This document shows positions 63,284 through 64,000 of a stretch of DNA of 64,000 nt, piece after piece (the stretch's first letter is position 1; each line of letters begins with the position of its first letter). The translations under genes and the position numbers were made by a program. Source of the stretch: Bacillus sp. N1-1. Lineage in GTDB: Bacteria; Bacillota; Bacilli; Bacillales; Guptibacillaceae. A model generated the notes under the pieces. That model did no database searches. It had not been told where the DNA came from and saw only the letters and a program-made list of their open reading frames with translations. The stretch covers positions 992,001 through 1,056,000 of the forward strand of contig NZ_CP046564.1 of assembly GCF_009818105.1 (NCBI RefSeq), written 5' to 3'.

Positions 63284-64000
63284 TTAAAGAAAGATAAAAT
63301 AAAGAATAAATAAGCCACCGAGCGTATACATAATCGGGTGAACTTGCTTCCATTCTTTTTTCGCGATCATCGCAAAAGGATAAAGAATAAAGCCAAGTGC
63401 AATCCCTGTAGCAACGCTGAAAGTAAGAGGCATCATAATGATTGTCACAAATGCTGGGATAACCACTTCTAATCGGCTCCAATCAATCTGCTTTACCTCA
63501 GTTGCCATAAGGGCCCCGACGATGATTAGGGCTGGAGCAGTAACTTCAGGTGTTATGACGCCAAGAATAGGCGAGAAGAACAGCGCAATGAAGAAGCAGG
63601 CTGAGATAACGACAGATGTGAACCCAGTTCGGCCACCAACGGCAACCCCGGCAGAAGACTCTACGAAAGATGCAGTTGTTGATGTACCAAAGATTGCACC
63701 GACAACTCCTGATGTTGAGTCCGCAAGTAGGGCACGTCCTGCATTTGGAATTTGATTGTCTTTCATAAGACCAGCTTGACTGGCAACGGCGATAAGAGCA
63801 CCTGCTGTGTCGAAGAAAGCAACGAATAAGAACGTAAAAATAACGGCTAGAATCTCAGGTGTAAAGATATCTCCTAAATGCTGAAAGACCACGCCAAATG
63901 TTGGCTCAAGGCTTGGTACCTGTCCAACCACAGAAGTAGGAACTTGTACAAGGCCGATGATCATGCCAATTATCGTTGTAATCACAATTCCATAAAAGAT
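63284..64000 (-). CDS. NCS2 family purine permease (partial)
   Basis: The C-terminal 239 residues of an AzgA-like (PbuG/PbuO) hypoxanthine-guanine or adenine permease; the N-terminal half lies beyond the window. FTFLFVAFFDTAGALIAVASQAGLM and GAIFGTSTTASFVESSAGVAVGGRTGFTSVV are signature motifs of this family. The frame is open to the last base. Any purine riboswitch would be outside the window. Confidence 0.92.
   Translation of the reverse strand: MFYGIVITTIIGMIIGLVQVPTSVVGQVPSLEPTFGVVFQHLGDIFTPEILAVIFTFLFVAFFDTAGALIAVASQAGLMKDNQIPNAGRALLADSTSGVVGAIFGTSTTASFVESSAGVAVGGRTGFTSVVISACFFIALFFSPILGVITPEVTAPALIIVGALMATEVKQIDWSRLEVVIPAFVTIIMMPLTFSVATGIALGFILYPFAMIAKKEWKQVHPIMYTLGGLFILYFIFL

Overview
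The window reads as a chromosomal segment of an aerobic, spore-forming member of the Bacillaceae. Evidence: strong AGGAGG ribosome binding sites, many TTG and GTG starts, a T-box, c-di-AMP and Mn2+ riboswitches, Fur and CcpA (cre) sites of Bacillus type, a Spo0E-like phosphatase, a KinB-like sporulation kinase, the glcU-gdh pair and an RsbR-type stressosome protein. The mixture (Na+-coupled malate uptake, Ktr potassium transport, CaCA antiporter) suits a marine or halotolerant/alkalitolerant bacillus, but the species cannot be named. No rRNA, tRNA, CRISPR, prophage or complete insertion sequence was seen.

Layout. 1-4.6 kb: 3' part of a PBP4-type carboxypeptidase, guaC, and a cluster of three glyoxalase-fold (VOC) genes with a GyrI-like gene. 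4.6-7.2 kb: a lipoprotein, small membrane proteins, psd and a Spo0E-like gene. 7.2-16 kb: alanine dehydrogenase with a PucR-type regulator, PEP synthase, a T-box (predicted Gln specifier) in front of an MFS transporter, and a copC-copD pair. 16-21.6 kb: DUF3189, an AEC carrier, a 2-hydroxycarboxylate/malate symporter and its MalKR two-component system. 21.7-28.2 kb: DHA2 multidrug exporter, methyltransferase remnant, GrpB, and a Fur-controlled yclNOPQ siderophore importer. 28-39.8 kb: secreted lipase, LTA synthase family protein, MFS transporter, RibD-like reductase and several uncharacterised membrane proteins. 39.8-46.7 kb: cytochrome P450 behind a TetR-type operator, formate/nitrite transporter, gdh-glcU, KinB-like kinase, PspC. 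46.7-49.6 kb: c-di-AMP riboswitch with ktrAB. 50-55.1 kb: an arsenic resistance island (frameshifted GNAT, arsI, two arsR, arsB, arsC, an ACR3/BASS-like carrier). 55-64 kb: stress and homeostasis genes (GlsB/YeaQ, RsbR paralogue, SDR behind an unrecognised attenuator-like leader, CaCA antiporter behind a Mn2+ riboswitch, katA, small membrane proteins, an IrrE-like protein lacking the second HExxH histidine, and the 3' part of an NCS2 purine permease).

The segment is ordinary housekeeping chromosome interrupted by short accessory patches; the arsenic island is the clearest. The most unusual signals are: the T-box ahead of an efflux-type MFS protein; two intergenic arrays of short motifs spaced 20-21 bp apart; a Cys-tailed small gene coupled to arsI; a 5-bp tandem duplication that breaks a GNAT gene; a probable AUA start codon; two orphan sigma-factor-like small proteins; and an unclassified terminator-containing leader RNA.
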